Positions 1 to 7,691 of a DNA stretch of 44,353 bases are shown here, in pieces (position 1 is the stretch's first letter; each line of letters starts with the position of its first letter). The stretch spans positions 1 to 44,353 of the forward strand of contig JACRBI010000035.1 in NCBI GenBank assembly GCA_016234495.1, given 5' to 3'. The position numbers and the translations under genes were made by a program. The notes beneath the pieces were generated by a model. The model worked only from the letters and a program-made list of their open reading frames with translations, had not been told where the DNA came from and ran no database searches. The DNA comes from Chloroflexota bacterium (lineage in GTDB: Bacteria; Chloroflexota; Anaerolineae; Anaerolineales; Villigracilaceae).

Positions 1-319
1 CTATTAATAATCTTGTGATCGCTTTGATCCATCAAGCAAATTTCCAAAATGCCGCCCAAGCCAGACGGTGGTTCGCTGTCCATCTTCCTGAGGCTTTTGC
101 CCTCCTCACCACTCCTTTTTCTTGACTTTGGAAAAACCATGATAATTGTGGTCAAATATATTGATTTTTTGGGCGATAGGCAATATACTGTGGCATCTTT
201 TTCATCTGTCCATAAAAATATTGCTTCAGCCCTGCCTTGTTTTGTAAATCATTTTTCTCAAGGAACTTATCCAAATGTTTGTTGGAATGCAAATATTGAA
301 AGGGTATGAATCGCGGCAG
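1..319. other. No supportable gene
   Basis: I see no convincing gene here. Short open frames exist on both strands but lack ribosome sites, recognisable motifs or a coding-like composition. The stretch is AT-rich compared with the genes to its right. It may be the downstream region of a gene lying before the window, because an intrinsic terminator follows it. Confidence 0.5.
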
Positions 320-346
320 CCCCGTCTTGAATGCGGGGATTTTTTT
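320..346 (+). terminator. Intrinsic terminator upstream of the secreted-protein gene
   Basis: The arms CCCCG and CGGGG enclose a 9-nt loop and are followed by ATTTTTTT. It lies about 60 bp before the next start codon, so it probably ends a transcript coming from the left. A role as a leader attenuator is possible but I see no alternative pairing. Confidence 0.55.
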
Positions 347-403
347 GTTTGTTTTGACCGTCTCGGTTGATTTCAAAATATTTTTTGTCAAAGAGGAGAA
401 GAA

Positions 404-3142
404 ATGAAAAGTGTGCGCTTGCGACTTGCAGTTGTTGTTGTCTTTGCCTTGACGGCTGTTGCCGTTCTTGTGGGCAGATCGAATCAACGCGATGTCTTCC
501 TGCCGTTTGAGCGATTTGCCCCCATGGTGTCCAGTGAGTTTTCTCCGGCGCAAGTTAACGAGATACTCCAGCAGAGCAGTGTTGGACCGGTTGTAATCAC
601 AGCGGTTCATAATGACGTCTCTGCGCCGTTGAGTTCAATTGAAGTGATTCAGCCCCAGCAATCAAAACCTGATCCCGACCTCAACGCCCTTCGCCCGATG
701 CCGAATCGCGGCGCTGGCAAGACCGGCCCCAAGGAACTGTTCATAGACCCGTTGCTGCAAAACGAAGCGCTTGCGGCGGTTCAAATTTCTGCTCCGCTTC
801 AGAGCTTCGACGGTGTCTCAAATGTCAATGGTGTTTTGCCGCCCGACACTAACGGTGATGTTGGCCCGAATCACTACGTTCAAATGGTGAACCTGTCGTT
901 TGCTGTCTACAGCAAGACCGGCGCATTGTTATACGGACCCGCCGCCGGCAATACTTTATGGAGCGGATTTGGCGGCGTGTGCTCGACCTCCAATGACGGT
1001 GACCCGATCGTTCAATACGACCATTTGGCTGACCGCTGGATGATGAGCCAGTTCGCCCTTCCAAATTACCCAAGCGGACCTTTCTACGAGTGTATCGCAG
1101 TCTCACAGACTGGCGACCCAACCGGGGCGTGGTACCGATACGAGTTCCAAATCAGTGCGACCAAGATGAACGATTATCCGCATTTGGGCGTGTGGCCTGA
1201 CGGCTATTACATGTCTGTCAATCAGTTTGCCGGGAACGCCTGGGCCGGCGCGGGTGCAGTCGCTTTTGAACGTAACAAGATGCTGCAAGGTCTTCCCGCA
1301 CAGGCTGTGTATTTTGACCTGTACAGCGTCGATCCGAATCTTGGCGGTATGTTGCCCTCTGACCTCGACGGCCCCGCGCCTGCGGCTGGCACTCCCAACT
1401 ATTTTATGCAGGCTGACGATAACGGCTTCGGCTATCCCCAGGATCAACTCGAACTCTGGCAGTTCAGTGTGAATTGGACGACCCCCTCTGCTTCCAGTTT
1501 CACTCAGGTTGGCGTTTTCCCAACCGCAGCGTTTGATTCAGACATGTGTTTGGGCAGTCGCAACTGCATTCCGCAGTCCGGCACGACCCGCAAACTCGAT
1601 GCCATCGCCGACCGCTTGATGTATCGCTTGCAATATCGCAACTTCGGCACACACCAAACCATGGTGCTCAATCAGACAGTGGACGTGAATAGCACCGACC
1701 GCGCAGGAATCCGCTGGTATGAAATGCGCAACTCCGGCGGCGGCTGGGGCATTCACCAACAAGGGACATTCTCTCCGGACACTGCCGGCCGCTGGATGGG
1801 AAGCATTGCCATGGACTCAAGCGGCAACATCGGATTGGGATATTCCGCTTCGAGCAGCACGACCTTCCCTTCGGTTCGCTACACGGGACGGCTGGCCACT
1901 GATGCCCTCGGCACGATGACTCAGGGTGAGGGGATCATCATCAGCGGTACCGGTTCGCAAACGCACACCGCGTCTCGCTGGGGTGACTATAGCAGCCTCT
2001 CTGTAGATCCTGATGGCTGTACTTTGTGGTTCACCAGTGAATACCTTGCGACGACCAGCCTCTCCTCGTGGCGGACTCGCATCGGCTCCTTCGTGTTGCC
2101 GGGCTGCGGTGCGGCACCGACGACTGGCACACTGCAAGGGACAGTCACTGATTCGGCAACCTCTGCTGCAATCAACGGCGCGACGGTGACGATTGTCGGC
2201 GGCGCAAGCACGACCACCAACGCCTCCGGTTTCTATCAGTTCACAAATGTCACGGCGGGCACTTACAGTGTGACTGCCGCGAAGGCTGGCTATAACACCG
2301 GCACAAATGCAGGTGTCTCCGTCACTGCCGGCGGAACGACCACGTCAAACTTTGCATTGACCGCAGCCGCTCCCACGACTGGAACGTTGCAGGGCACAGT
2401 GACGAATGCGACCACCAGCGCGGCGATCAACGGCGCAACTGTGACGATTGTCGGCGGGGCGAGCACCACCACCAATGCGTCTGGTTTTTATTCTTTCGCC
2501 AACGTCACACCCGGAACTTACAGCGTCACTGCATCCGCGACTGGTTATACAACTGGAACAAATACAGGAGTTGTTGTGACCGCTGGCGGAACCACAACAT
2601 CGAATTTTGCCCTTGCTCCATCGGCGATAACCAATACCGGCTTCCTGAACCCGGCTGCCAATGCCGCTACAACAGGCGGCGATAACAATGGTTATCAGAC
2701 CACCCCGACCAATGCCTATCTGGATGATGGCTTGTTCGCTGTTGACACCAATAGCGGCAATGGTACGAGCTCACTTTGCACGAACTCCAAAAAAGACAAG
2801 CACAACTTTTATAATTACGGCATCAACATCCCCGGCACCTCCGTGCTTGGCATTGAAATCAGGCTGGATGCCAAAGTTGACAGCACGACTGGCGCGCCCA
2901 AACTGTGTATCCAATTATCATGGAACGGCGGCACAAGCTGGACGACTGCCAAGCAGACCGGCACATTGACCACCACCGAGCAGACCTACCTCCTCGGCGG
3001 CGCGGCAGATAACTGGGGACGCGCCTGGACCTTGGCCGAGTTGTCGAACGCCAATTTCCGCGTCCGCATCATCAATGTGGCAACCAACACGTCACGTGAC
3101 TTTTCACTGGATTGGATTACTGTACGGGTAACGTATCAGTAG
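404..3142 (+). CDS. Secreted protein with two carboxypeptidase-regulatory-like repeats
   Basis: This is a 912-residue exported protein of unknown function. The N-terminus (MKSVRLRLAVVVVFALTAVA) is a Sec signal or membrane anchor without a clear lipobox. Residues about 130-570 form a large domain rich in Gly, Asp and Trp, with stretches such as PPDTNGDVGPNHYVQMVN that recur in secreted bacterial proteins of the beta-propeller or sialidase-like kind; I cannot name the family firmly. Two 85-residue tandem repeats (about 573-742) each read GTLQGTVT...INGATVTI...T.ASGFY.F.NVT.GTYSVTA, typical of the carboxypeptidase-regulatory (CNA-B-like) beta-sandwich. A C-terminal beta-rich domain (about 745-912) may bind a surface or carbohydrate. 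The start is supported by AGAGGAG 6 nt upstream. A terminator shared with the converging neighbour follows. It is probably a surface or extracellular adhesin or hydrolase; no catalytic motif was identified. Confidence 0.85.
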   Translation: MKSVRLRLAVVVVFALTAVAVLVGRSNQRDVFLPFERFAPMVSSEFSPAQVNEILQQSSVGPVVITAVHNDVSAPLSSIEVIQPQQSKPDPDLNALRPMPNRGAGKTGPKELFIDPLLQNEALAAVQISAPLQSFDGVSNVNGVLPPDTNGDVGPNHYVQMVNLSFAVYSKTGALLYGPAAGNTLWSGFGGVCSTSNDGDPIVQYDHLADRWMMSQFALPNYPSGPFYECIAVSQTGDPTGAWYRYEFQISATKMNDYPHLGVWPDGYYMSVNQFAGNAWAGAGAVAFERNKMLQGLPAQAVYFDLYSVDPNLGGMLPSDLDGPAPAAGTPNYFMQADDNGFGYPQDQLELWQFSVNWTTPSASSFTQVGVFPTAAFDSDMCLGSRNCIPQSGTTRKLDAIADRLMYRLQYRNFGTHQTMVLNQTVDVNSTDRAGIRWYEMRNSGGGWGIHQQGTFSPDTAGRWMGSIAMDSSGNIGLGYSASSSTTFPSVRYTGRLATDALGTMTQGEGIIISGTGSQTHTASRWGDYSSLSVDPDGCTLWFTSEYLATTSLSSWRTRIGSFVLPGCGAAPTTGTLQGTVTDSATSAAINGATVTIVGGASTTTNASGFYQFTNVTAGTYSVTAAKAGYNTGTNAGVSVTAGGTTTSNFALTAAAPTTGTLQGTVTNATTSAAINGATVTIVGGASTTTNASGFYSFANVTPGTYSVTASATGYTTGTNTGVVVTAGGTTTSNFALAPSAITNTGFLNPAANAATTGGDNNGYQTTPTNAYLDDGLFAVDTNSGNGTSSLCTNSKKDKHNFYNYGINIPGTSVLGIEIRLDAKVDSTTGAPKLCIQLSWNGGTSWTTAKQTGTLTTTEQTYLLGGAADNWGRAWTLAELSNANFRVRIINVATNTSRDFSLDWITVRVTYQ
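2120..2629 (+). repeat. Two tandem 255-bp in-frame repeats
   Basis: The unit starting at 2120 (ACGACTGGC...) begins again at 2375 (ACGACTGGA...), a period of 255 bp or 85 codons. Both units encode the same Gly/Thr-rich carboxypeptidase-regulatory-like domain. The nucleotide match is high but contains many third-position changes, so the duplication is not very recent. Confidence 0.85.
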
Positions 3143-3157
3143 ATTAGATTTCATAAC

Positions 3158-3192
3158 AAAAAGCGGCAGCCAATAACAGGCTGCCGCTTTTT
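3158..3192. terminator. Bidirectional intrinsic terminator
   Basis: A perfect 14-bp stem, AAAAAGCGGCAGCC with GGCTGCCGCTTTTT, encloses a 7-nt loop. A-rich and T-rich flanks let it work in both directions. It lies between two converging genes and ends both. Confidence 0.9.
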
Positions 3193-3207
3193 GTTTATTA
3201 TTCGCGA

Positions 3208-4659
3208 TCATATGCGCTGGGAAAGCAACCCCGCCTCAGCCACAATTCGCGGTACGATATCCTCCCAACCGACAGCCATGATATGAATTCCGTTCACGCC
3301 TTGTTTTGACCTGATTTTCTCGATTAATTCAAGCGCGATTTGAATGCCTTCCTCGCGTTCATTTCCTTTCTCTTTGGCTGCTTCCATCCGTTTGAGTATT
3401 TTCTCAGGGACAAAAACGCCGGGGATTTTGGAGTTCATATAGGCGGCGGTCTTGTAACTTTTCAACGGCGTGATGCCGGCCAAAATATACACCTTGTCCA
3501 GCACGTCGCGTTTTGCGATCTCGTTCAACCATTCATCGAGCGCGTCCGCGTCGAAGACAACATTGGTCTGAAAGAATTGAGCGCCTGCGTTGACCTTCTT
3601 CTGTTCGCGCAAAGCCTGGAACTTCATGTTCGACGCAAACGGAGATGCCGCCGCGCCGAGGAAGTATTTCGGAGGGGTATTGATCTCGCGCCCATCGAGA
3701 TATTTGCCTTCGTCACGCATCCGCCTTAAGATCCACAACATTTGAATCGCGTCTATGTCAACAATATCCATCCGTCCGCGCGGACCTGGGCCGAGTACCA
3801 TGCTGTCGCCGGTCAGGCACAACAAATTTTGCACGCCCAATGCGGATGCGCCGATTACTTCCGATTGCAGGCCAACCCGCGTGCGGTCGCGTGCTGTGAT
3901 TTGCATGACAGGCTCCGCGCCCAGTTCCAGCGCAAATTTACTGCACGCCAAAGAAGACATGCCCGGAATTGCAGACGGGCTGTCGGTGAAGTTAAGCGCG
4001 GCCACATATGGCTTGAGCAGTTCAATATTCTGTTTCAATTTATCAACGCTCGCAGAAAGGGGAGGGGTGACTTCTGCCGCCACCACAAATTCTCCCGCCT
4101 TTAAGCGCCGTTCAAGCTCAGAGACTGGCTCAGCATATTTCGGTGCATGGTACAGCGAGTCGCCTTGCCACCATTCGGGCTGGCGCACGGGTCTAAAAAT
4201 GGAATCCAATGTCTTGGAAACAGAACCAGCTTCCGGCGCAGTCAGATCCGCGATAATTTTCTTTGCTCCAATTTCTTTTGCCTTGTCAAAGACATCGCTC
4301 CATGCATCCATCCCCGCCTTGTCCCAATCCATTGGCGGCAGCACTTCAAGCAGCAACGCTTCGCGCCCAAGTTTGAACGAGCGCTCGTAAATTTTGTACC
4401 AGATGCAGGGGCGGGATTCGTCCACGTAACATTTTTCAGGGGTCGAGCCGCCGCATGGCCCGTTCCGCAAACCCTTCGGACACTCCATCGGGCAAATGAA
4501 CGCGGTCTCCTGCAGGAGGCAATTGCCGCACATGCGGCAGCCAAACAGCGGCCCCTTGACGGCGAGTTCGATTTTTGCAAGAGCGCGTTTTTTGAAAGGC
4601 ACGCGCTTGAACGGCATGAATGGGGGCTGCCAGCGGCGGCCGGGCGTGAAAACGGACAT
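3208..4659 (-). CDS. Methylenetetrahydrofolate reductase fused to an N-terminal MetV-type cysteine domain
   Basis: This 483-residue protein joins two parts that are separate in many acetogens. Residues about 35-100 carry a Cys-rich motif (GCRMCGNC, CPMECPKG, GPCGGS, CYVD, RPCIWY) of the MTHFR C-terminal/MetV family, which is associated with iron-sulfur or zinc binding. Residues about 190-480 form the MetF TIM barrel, starting with the catalytic-Glu strand VVAAEVTPP, followed by NFTDSPSAIPGMSS and LLCLTGD. The enzyme interconverts 5,10-methylene- and 5-methyl-tetrahydrofolate in the methyl branch of one-carbon metabolism. A ferredoxin- or complex-linked electron supply is an inference from the MetV part. 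The start is supported by AGGAG 9 nt upstream. It fits with the corrinoid methyltransferase homologue at 18.6 kb, but no Wood-Ljungdahl core genes are visible in this window. Confidence 0.9.
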   Translation of the reverse strand: MSVFTPGRRWQPPFMPFKRVPFKKRALAKIELAVKGPLFGCRMCGNCLLQETAFICPMECPKGLRNGPCGGSTPEKCYVDESRPCIWYKIYERSFKLGREALLLEVLPPMDWDKAGMDAWSDVFDKAKEIGAKKIIADLTAPEAGSVSKTLDSIFRPVRQPEWWQGDSLYHAPKYAEPVSELERRLKAGEFVVAAEVTPPLSASVDKLKQNIELLKPYVAALNFTDSPSAIPGMSSLACSKFALELGAEPVMQITARDRTRVGLQSEVIGASALGVQNLLCLTGDSMVLGPGPRGRMDIVDIDAIQMLWILRRMRDEGKYLDGREINTPPKYFLGAAASPFASNMKFQALREQKKVNAGAQFFQTNVVFDADALDEWLNEIAKRDVLDKVYILAGITPLKSYKTAAYMNSKIPGVFVPEKILKRMEAAKEKGNEREEGIQIALELIEKIRSKQGVNGIHIMAVGWEDIVPRIVAEAGLLSQRI

Positions 4660-4900
4660 AACTCAAACTCCTAAAAATTATACATTATATATAATTTTAC
4701 TCCCATCTTTAGTTCTTTGACCAGACCAGTTTTTGATGTAACCCCGCATCCTGCCTGACGGGTGGATGGCTTCAGTCCGAATGGGTGATTCTTTCGCTGA
4801 GGTTTTTTCGCGCGAGGCTGCTTTTCACCTTATAATTCTTCTGGATTAATATCACGTTGTTTTAGTTACATACTAACCATTCGCATTTCGTTGACCCATC

Positions 4901-4909
4901 TGATATACT
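4901..4909 (+). promoter_or_regulatory. Extended -10 promoter of the focA-type gene
   Basis: TGATATACT matches the extended -10 form TGnTATAAT with one mismatch and lies 49 bp before the start codon. No good -35 box is visible at normal spacing, which is usual for extended -10 promoters. The predicted transcription start is near 4916. Confidence 0.5.
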
Positions 4910-4913
4910 CGCG

Positions 4914-4931
4914 TTGTGAAAAAAATCACAA
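4914..4931. promoter_or_regulatory. CRP/FNR-family palindrome before focA
   Basis: TTGTGA-A6-TCACAA is a perfect palindrome containing the CRP-type consensus TGTGA-N6-TCACA. It overlaps the predicted transcription start, so binding there would be expected to repress. A second perfect TGTGA-N6-TCACA site lies before the malic enzyme gene (32401-32416). The cognate regulator is not in the window. Confidence 0.6.
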
Positions 4932-4958
4932 ATATATTCAGAAAAGAGGAAACAGCCT

Positions 4959-5846
4959 ATGAGTGAAGTTCGAATTGATGCCCTTTTGCCCGCAGAAATG
5001 GCAACTCGCGCGGAATACCTCGGTGTTCGCAAAGCCGAGATGCCGGCGTTTACCATGTTCATGCTTTCGTTGTTGGCCGGCGCATTTATTTCCCTCGGTG
5101 CGATCTTTGCCACGACCATTGCGGCGGGCGGAATGTCGGTCACTGTAGCAGATGGGGCGGTGGTGTACACCACGGGGTTGCCGTACGGCGTCACACGCCT
5201 GTTGACCGGCTTTGTGTTCTGCCTCGGCTTGATCCTGGTCGTTGTGGGCGGAGCGGAACTGTTTACGGGCAACAACCTGATCGTGATGGCATGGGCCAGC
5301 GGCAAGGTGACGGGCCGCGCGCTGCTGCGGAATTGGGGCATAGTTTACGCGGGAAATTTTATTGCCTCCATCGGCACTGCCGGATTGATGTTCTTCACCA
5401 AGCAGTACACCTTCGGTTCAGATTCAGTCGGTATTGCGGCGTTGAAGATTGCGGTGGCAAAATGCGACCTTGGCTTCATGCAGGCTGTCGCATTGGGAAT
5501 CATGTGTAACGCGCTGGTTTGCCTTGCTGTCTGGTTGACGTACAGCGCCCGCACCACCATTGATAAGATCATGGCGATCATTTTCCCCATCACTGCCTTC
5601 GTAGCCGCCGGGTTTGAGCATAGCGTTGCCAATATGTACTTCATCCCATACGCGCTTTTTGTCAAAGGGTTTGATCCGGAATTCATGGCAAAGGTGGGAG
5701 AAAAGGTTCCAAAGCTTGAACTGCTTACCTGGAAGGCATTCTTTATCAACAACCTGATTCCTGTTACCATTGGAAATATCATTGGCGGCGCGGTACTTGT
5801 GGCCGCTGTCTATTGGGTCGTATTCTTGCGCGCAAAGAAAGTCTAA
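4959..5846 (+). CDS. Formate/nitrite transporter family channel (FocA/NirC type)
   Basis: This 295-residue membrane protein has about six transmembrane helices and belongs to the pentameric FNT channels that carry formate, nitrite or hydrosulfide across the inner membrane. It shows the family signatures GIMCNALVCLAVW (residues about 180-192) and GFEHSVANMYFIP (about 217-229), whose His lines the pore. The first-half repeat has GGAELFTGNNLIVMAWASGKV, matching the internal FNT symmetry. The start is supported by AGAGGA 8 nt upstream. A 76-residue AsnC ligand-binding protein follows after 16 bp in the same operon. The sequence does not decide between formate and nitrite; formate fits a one-carbon or fermentative lifestyle and the folate enzyme encoded divergently. 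The promoter carries a CRP/FNR-like palindrome, suggesting control by energy or redox state. Confidence 0.93.
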   Translation: MSEVRIDALLPAEMATRAEYLGVRKAEMPAFTMFMLSLLAGAFISLGAIFATTIAAGGMSVTVADGAVVYTTGLPYGVTRLLTGFVFCLGLILVVVGGAELFTGNNLIVMAWASGKVTGRALLRNWGIVYAGNFIASIGTAGLMFFTKQYTFGSDSVGIAALKIAVAKCDLGFMQAVALGIMCNALVCLAVWLTYSARTTIDKIMAIIFPITAFVAAGFEHSVANMYFIPYALFVKGFDPEFMAKVGEKVPKLELLTWKAFFINNLIPVTIGNIIGGAVLVAAVYWVVFLRAKKV

Positions 5847-5862
5847 TCAAAAAGGAGCAGCC

Positions 5863-6093
5863 ATGAAAGCATATGTCATGATCAAGATTCGGGCGGGTGA
5901 CGTGAAGGACGTGGTCGGTCAACTTCGCAAGGTACAGGGAGTAATTGAAGCTCATATGACCTTTGGTCCATATGACGCTGTGGCGGTCGTTGAAACGATC
6001 GATATCGCAAAACTTGGGGCTATCACGGCTTCCGAGATTCAACCCATTCCCGGTGTCGAGCAGACTCTCACCTGCCTCGCTGTGGATGTCTAA
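5863..6093 (+). CDS. Stand-alone Lrp/AsnC ligand-binding (RAM) domain protein
   Basis: The gene encodes 76 residues, only the C-terminal alpha/beta domain of Lrp/AsnC regulators, without the helix-turn-helix. Diagnostic stretches are KAYVMIKIRAGDVKDVV, GPYDAVAVVE and IPGVEQTLTC. Stand-alone RAM proteins oligomerise and bind small effectors such as amino acids. The start is supported by AAAGGAG 6 nt upstream. It lies 16 bp after the FNT channel gene, so the two are very likely co-transcribed. A role as a cytosolic sensor or modulator of the channel, or of a full-length Lrp protein encoded elsewhere, is inference. A strong terminator follows, beyond a dispersed repeat. Confidence 0.87.
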   Translation: MKAYVMIKIRAGDVKDVVGQLRKVQGVIEAHMTFGPYDAVAVVETIDIAKLGAITASEIQPIPGVEQTLTCLAVDV

Positions 6094-6111
6094 TCAGTTT
6101 TTTTTTGACTG

Positions 6112-6217
6112 GACTTTCGCTTATTCGAAAAAACAATCCGCTAATCCTCGCAAATCTACGCTAATCTATTAAAAATTCGCGCGGATTGGCGCAGGTTAGC
6201 GGACAAAAGCGAAAGTC
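6112..6217. repeat. Dispersed palindromic intergenic repeat, copy A
   Basis: The core at 6137-6203 begins TCCGCTAA and ends TTAGCGGA. An outer 11-bp perfect inverted repeat (GACTTTCGCTT at 6112-6122, AAGCGAAAGTC at 6207-6217) surrounds it. Related cores lie at 12564-12630 and 33936-33999. All three are intergenic, as expected for a REP- or MITE-like element. Confidence 0.8.
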
Positions 6218-6228
6218 ATATTTGAATC

Positions 6229-6262
6229 AAAAGCGGTTATCTTTTCAGGATGACCGCTTTTT
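6229..6262. terminator. Intrinsic terminator between converging genes
   Basis: AAAAGCGGTTATC pairs with GATGACCGCTTTT (one G-T wobble) across a 7-nt loop, with T-rich ends in both directions. It ends the channel operon and the converging 420-residue gene. Confidence 0.88.
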
Positions 6263-6282
6263 GTTTGCCTGACGGAAGAGAA

Positions 6283-7545
6283 TTACTTGTGTAAATTCTT
6301 TGCAGCGATGAAGCTTAGGCCTGCCTTTGTCAAGTCCCATGCGGAGTGGTTGCATGCTGCGACTTTGTCAAGATAGTTTTGCTGGAGGTTATCCCAGTCG
6401 CCGGATTCGATGACTTCTTTTTTCTCGCGGAAGTAATCCAGAATGTCGGATTGATGTGCGCGGGTCACATCCACTTCGGGGTCACCGCCTTCGTGCTTCG
6501 CGGCGATGTTGGCGACATGATCGGCGAGTTCCACCAATTCAGCGCGGCGATTGTACGGCTGGATCACGATGCTCTTTTGCGGTTCGGTGATGTGATGTTC
6601 GAAGCGCACGATCTTCTCGAAGCCAAGCGACTTCCGAAAGTCGGCTGTCAATTCCATCGTCTGGTTGTTGACCGAGTTCGACCAGTTGAATCCGATCAGT
6701 GGACTTGTGCCATCGTCGCGGCTGAGCAATTTTGCCATCGTCAAAATCCACAGCGCATTATAGGGGTTATCCGCGCCGAAGAACACGGAAATCTTGAATT
6801 GGATATCCACGCCCATACGATGGAGCAGGAAGCCGAGCAGGATTGTGCCTGCGTTGAAATTCAGCACATGCTGAACGCCGTAGTTGGTGTAGTAATACAG
6901 GAACTCGTCCAGCCATTGCAGGGCGTGATCGTTGGGCTGTCCAATTCCGCCAAAATACCCGGTGATGGTGGCCGGCCCGCCAAGATGCGGATTCGAGCCG
7001 TCTGTGCCTTTGGTATCGAGCGTTTCCACGAATGACGCGCCGATGATATCCAGCGCAGCGACGATGGCCGGCAAGTCGCCATCGGCTTCGGATTCTTTCA
7101 TCTTGCGGACGGCGATGTAGCGCCCGGGCATCAGCGTTTGATTCGCTATCGCCTGCTCTGCCATCACGCGCACCCACGGGAAATATTGCAGCGCGGATAC
7201 TTCGAGCGTGACCGCATACTTATCCTTGAATTTCGTTTTCTTTGCGGCATTGCCCAGCACTTTTTTGCGGTAATCTGCCACAGAGATGAATGCGCGTTTA
7301 TCGCGCTGTTGAATCAGCCAGTTTAAATCCTTGATGTAATCAGGATTCTTTGCTTCGACCAACTTAAATAAATTATCCATCTTGCGCGCGGCGCGATGTT
7401 TGCGGTTGATTTCCTGCGGAGTGCCATACTTTGCCACCACGGAAAGGAAATCCTTCATGACCTGCGAATTTGGGTCGAGCAGGACGGAGTTAAAAGCCTT
7501 GAGTTTATCGGGCGAGATCTTGAGTGATTTTTGGATGTTTGTCAT
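6283..7545 (-). CDS. Conserved-looking protein of unknown function downstream of panB
   Basis: I do not recognise this 420-residue soluble protein. The first 150 residues look helical and Lys-rich. The middle (about 165-330) alternates hydrophobic strands and helices with Gly-rich turns, for example LGGPATITGYFGGIG, GVQHVLNFNAGTILLG and FFGADNPYNALWIL, which could be a TIM-barrel-like enzyme. No Walker, Rossmann or metal motif is clear. The start at 7545 is chosen because AGGAG lies 6 nt upstream; an in-frame extension to 7635 would translate the octamer array (YKTTRL-type repeats) and is unlikely. It lies just downstream of panB on the same strand, so co-transcription is likely. A link to pantothenate or 2-oxoacid metabolism is only a guess. 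Confidence 0.8.
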   Translation of the reverse strand: MTNIQKSLKISPDKLKAFNSVLLDPNSQVMKDFLSVVAKYGTPQEINRKHRAARKMDNLFKLVEAKNPDYIKDLNWLIQQRDKRAFISVADYRKKVLGNAAKKTKFKDKYAVTLEVSALQYFPWVRVMAEQAIANQTLMPGRYIAVRKMKESEADGDLPAIVAALDIIGASFVETLDTKGTDGSNPHLGGPATITGYFGGIGQPNDHALQWLDEFLYYYTNYGVQHVLNFNAGTILLGFLLHRMGVDIQFKISVFFGADNPYNALWILTMAKLLSRDDGTSPLIGFNWSNSVNNQTMELTADFRKSLGFEKIVRFEHHITEPQKSIVIQPYNRRAELVELADHVANIAAKHEGGDPEVDVTRAHQSDILDYFREKKEVIESGDWDNLQQNYLDKVAACNHSAWDLTKAGLSFIAAKNLHK

Positions 7546-7547
7546 TG

Positions 7548-7691
7548 TAGTCTCCTGGTCGGTTAGTCGCGTGGTCTTGTAGTCATCTAGTCTCATAGCC
7601 TTGTAGCCGGGTAGCCTTGTAGTCTTCATGACCATTTGACTAAGTGACTATTCGACTAGCTGACTATTTGACTACTTGACTAACTTGACTA
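7548..7691. repeat. 8-bp-phased inverted pentamer array (TAGTC x10 / GACTA x8)
   Basis: The left arm has ten TAGTC-like pentamers (TAGTC, TGGTC or TAGCC) starting at 7548, 7556, 7564, 7572, 7580, 7588, 7596, 7604, 7612 and 7620, exactly 8 bp apart. The right arm has GACTA-like pentamers at 7630, 7638, 7646, 7654, 7662, 7670 and 7678, also 8 bp apart, and a last one at 7687 after 9 bp. The arms are reverse complements, so the whole could fold into a long interrupted hairpin. It contains the ribosome site of the 420-residue gene and the stop codon of panB. Confidence 0.9.

Noticed and set aside
306-407. 33-codon ORF overlapping the start of the secreted-protein gene (ATGA)
   Set aside because: It runs straight through a terminator hairpin and its T tract, codon use is odd, and only a weak AAAGGG precedes it. 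Chance overlap is more likely.
3437-3465. TGTAACTTTT inside the MetF fusion gene
   Set aside because: No matching -10 block at 12-bp spacing; inside a gene.
7546-7635. N-terminal extension of the 420-residue protein
   Set aside because: It would translate the octamer array into YKTTRL-type repeats; the internal ATG at 7545 has a good ribosome site.
7548-7691. CRISPR array
   Set aside because: The period is 8 bp with 3-nt spacers and the arms are inverted; there are no cas genes.
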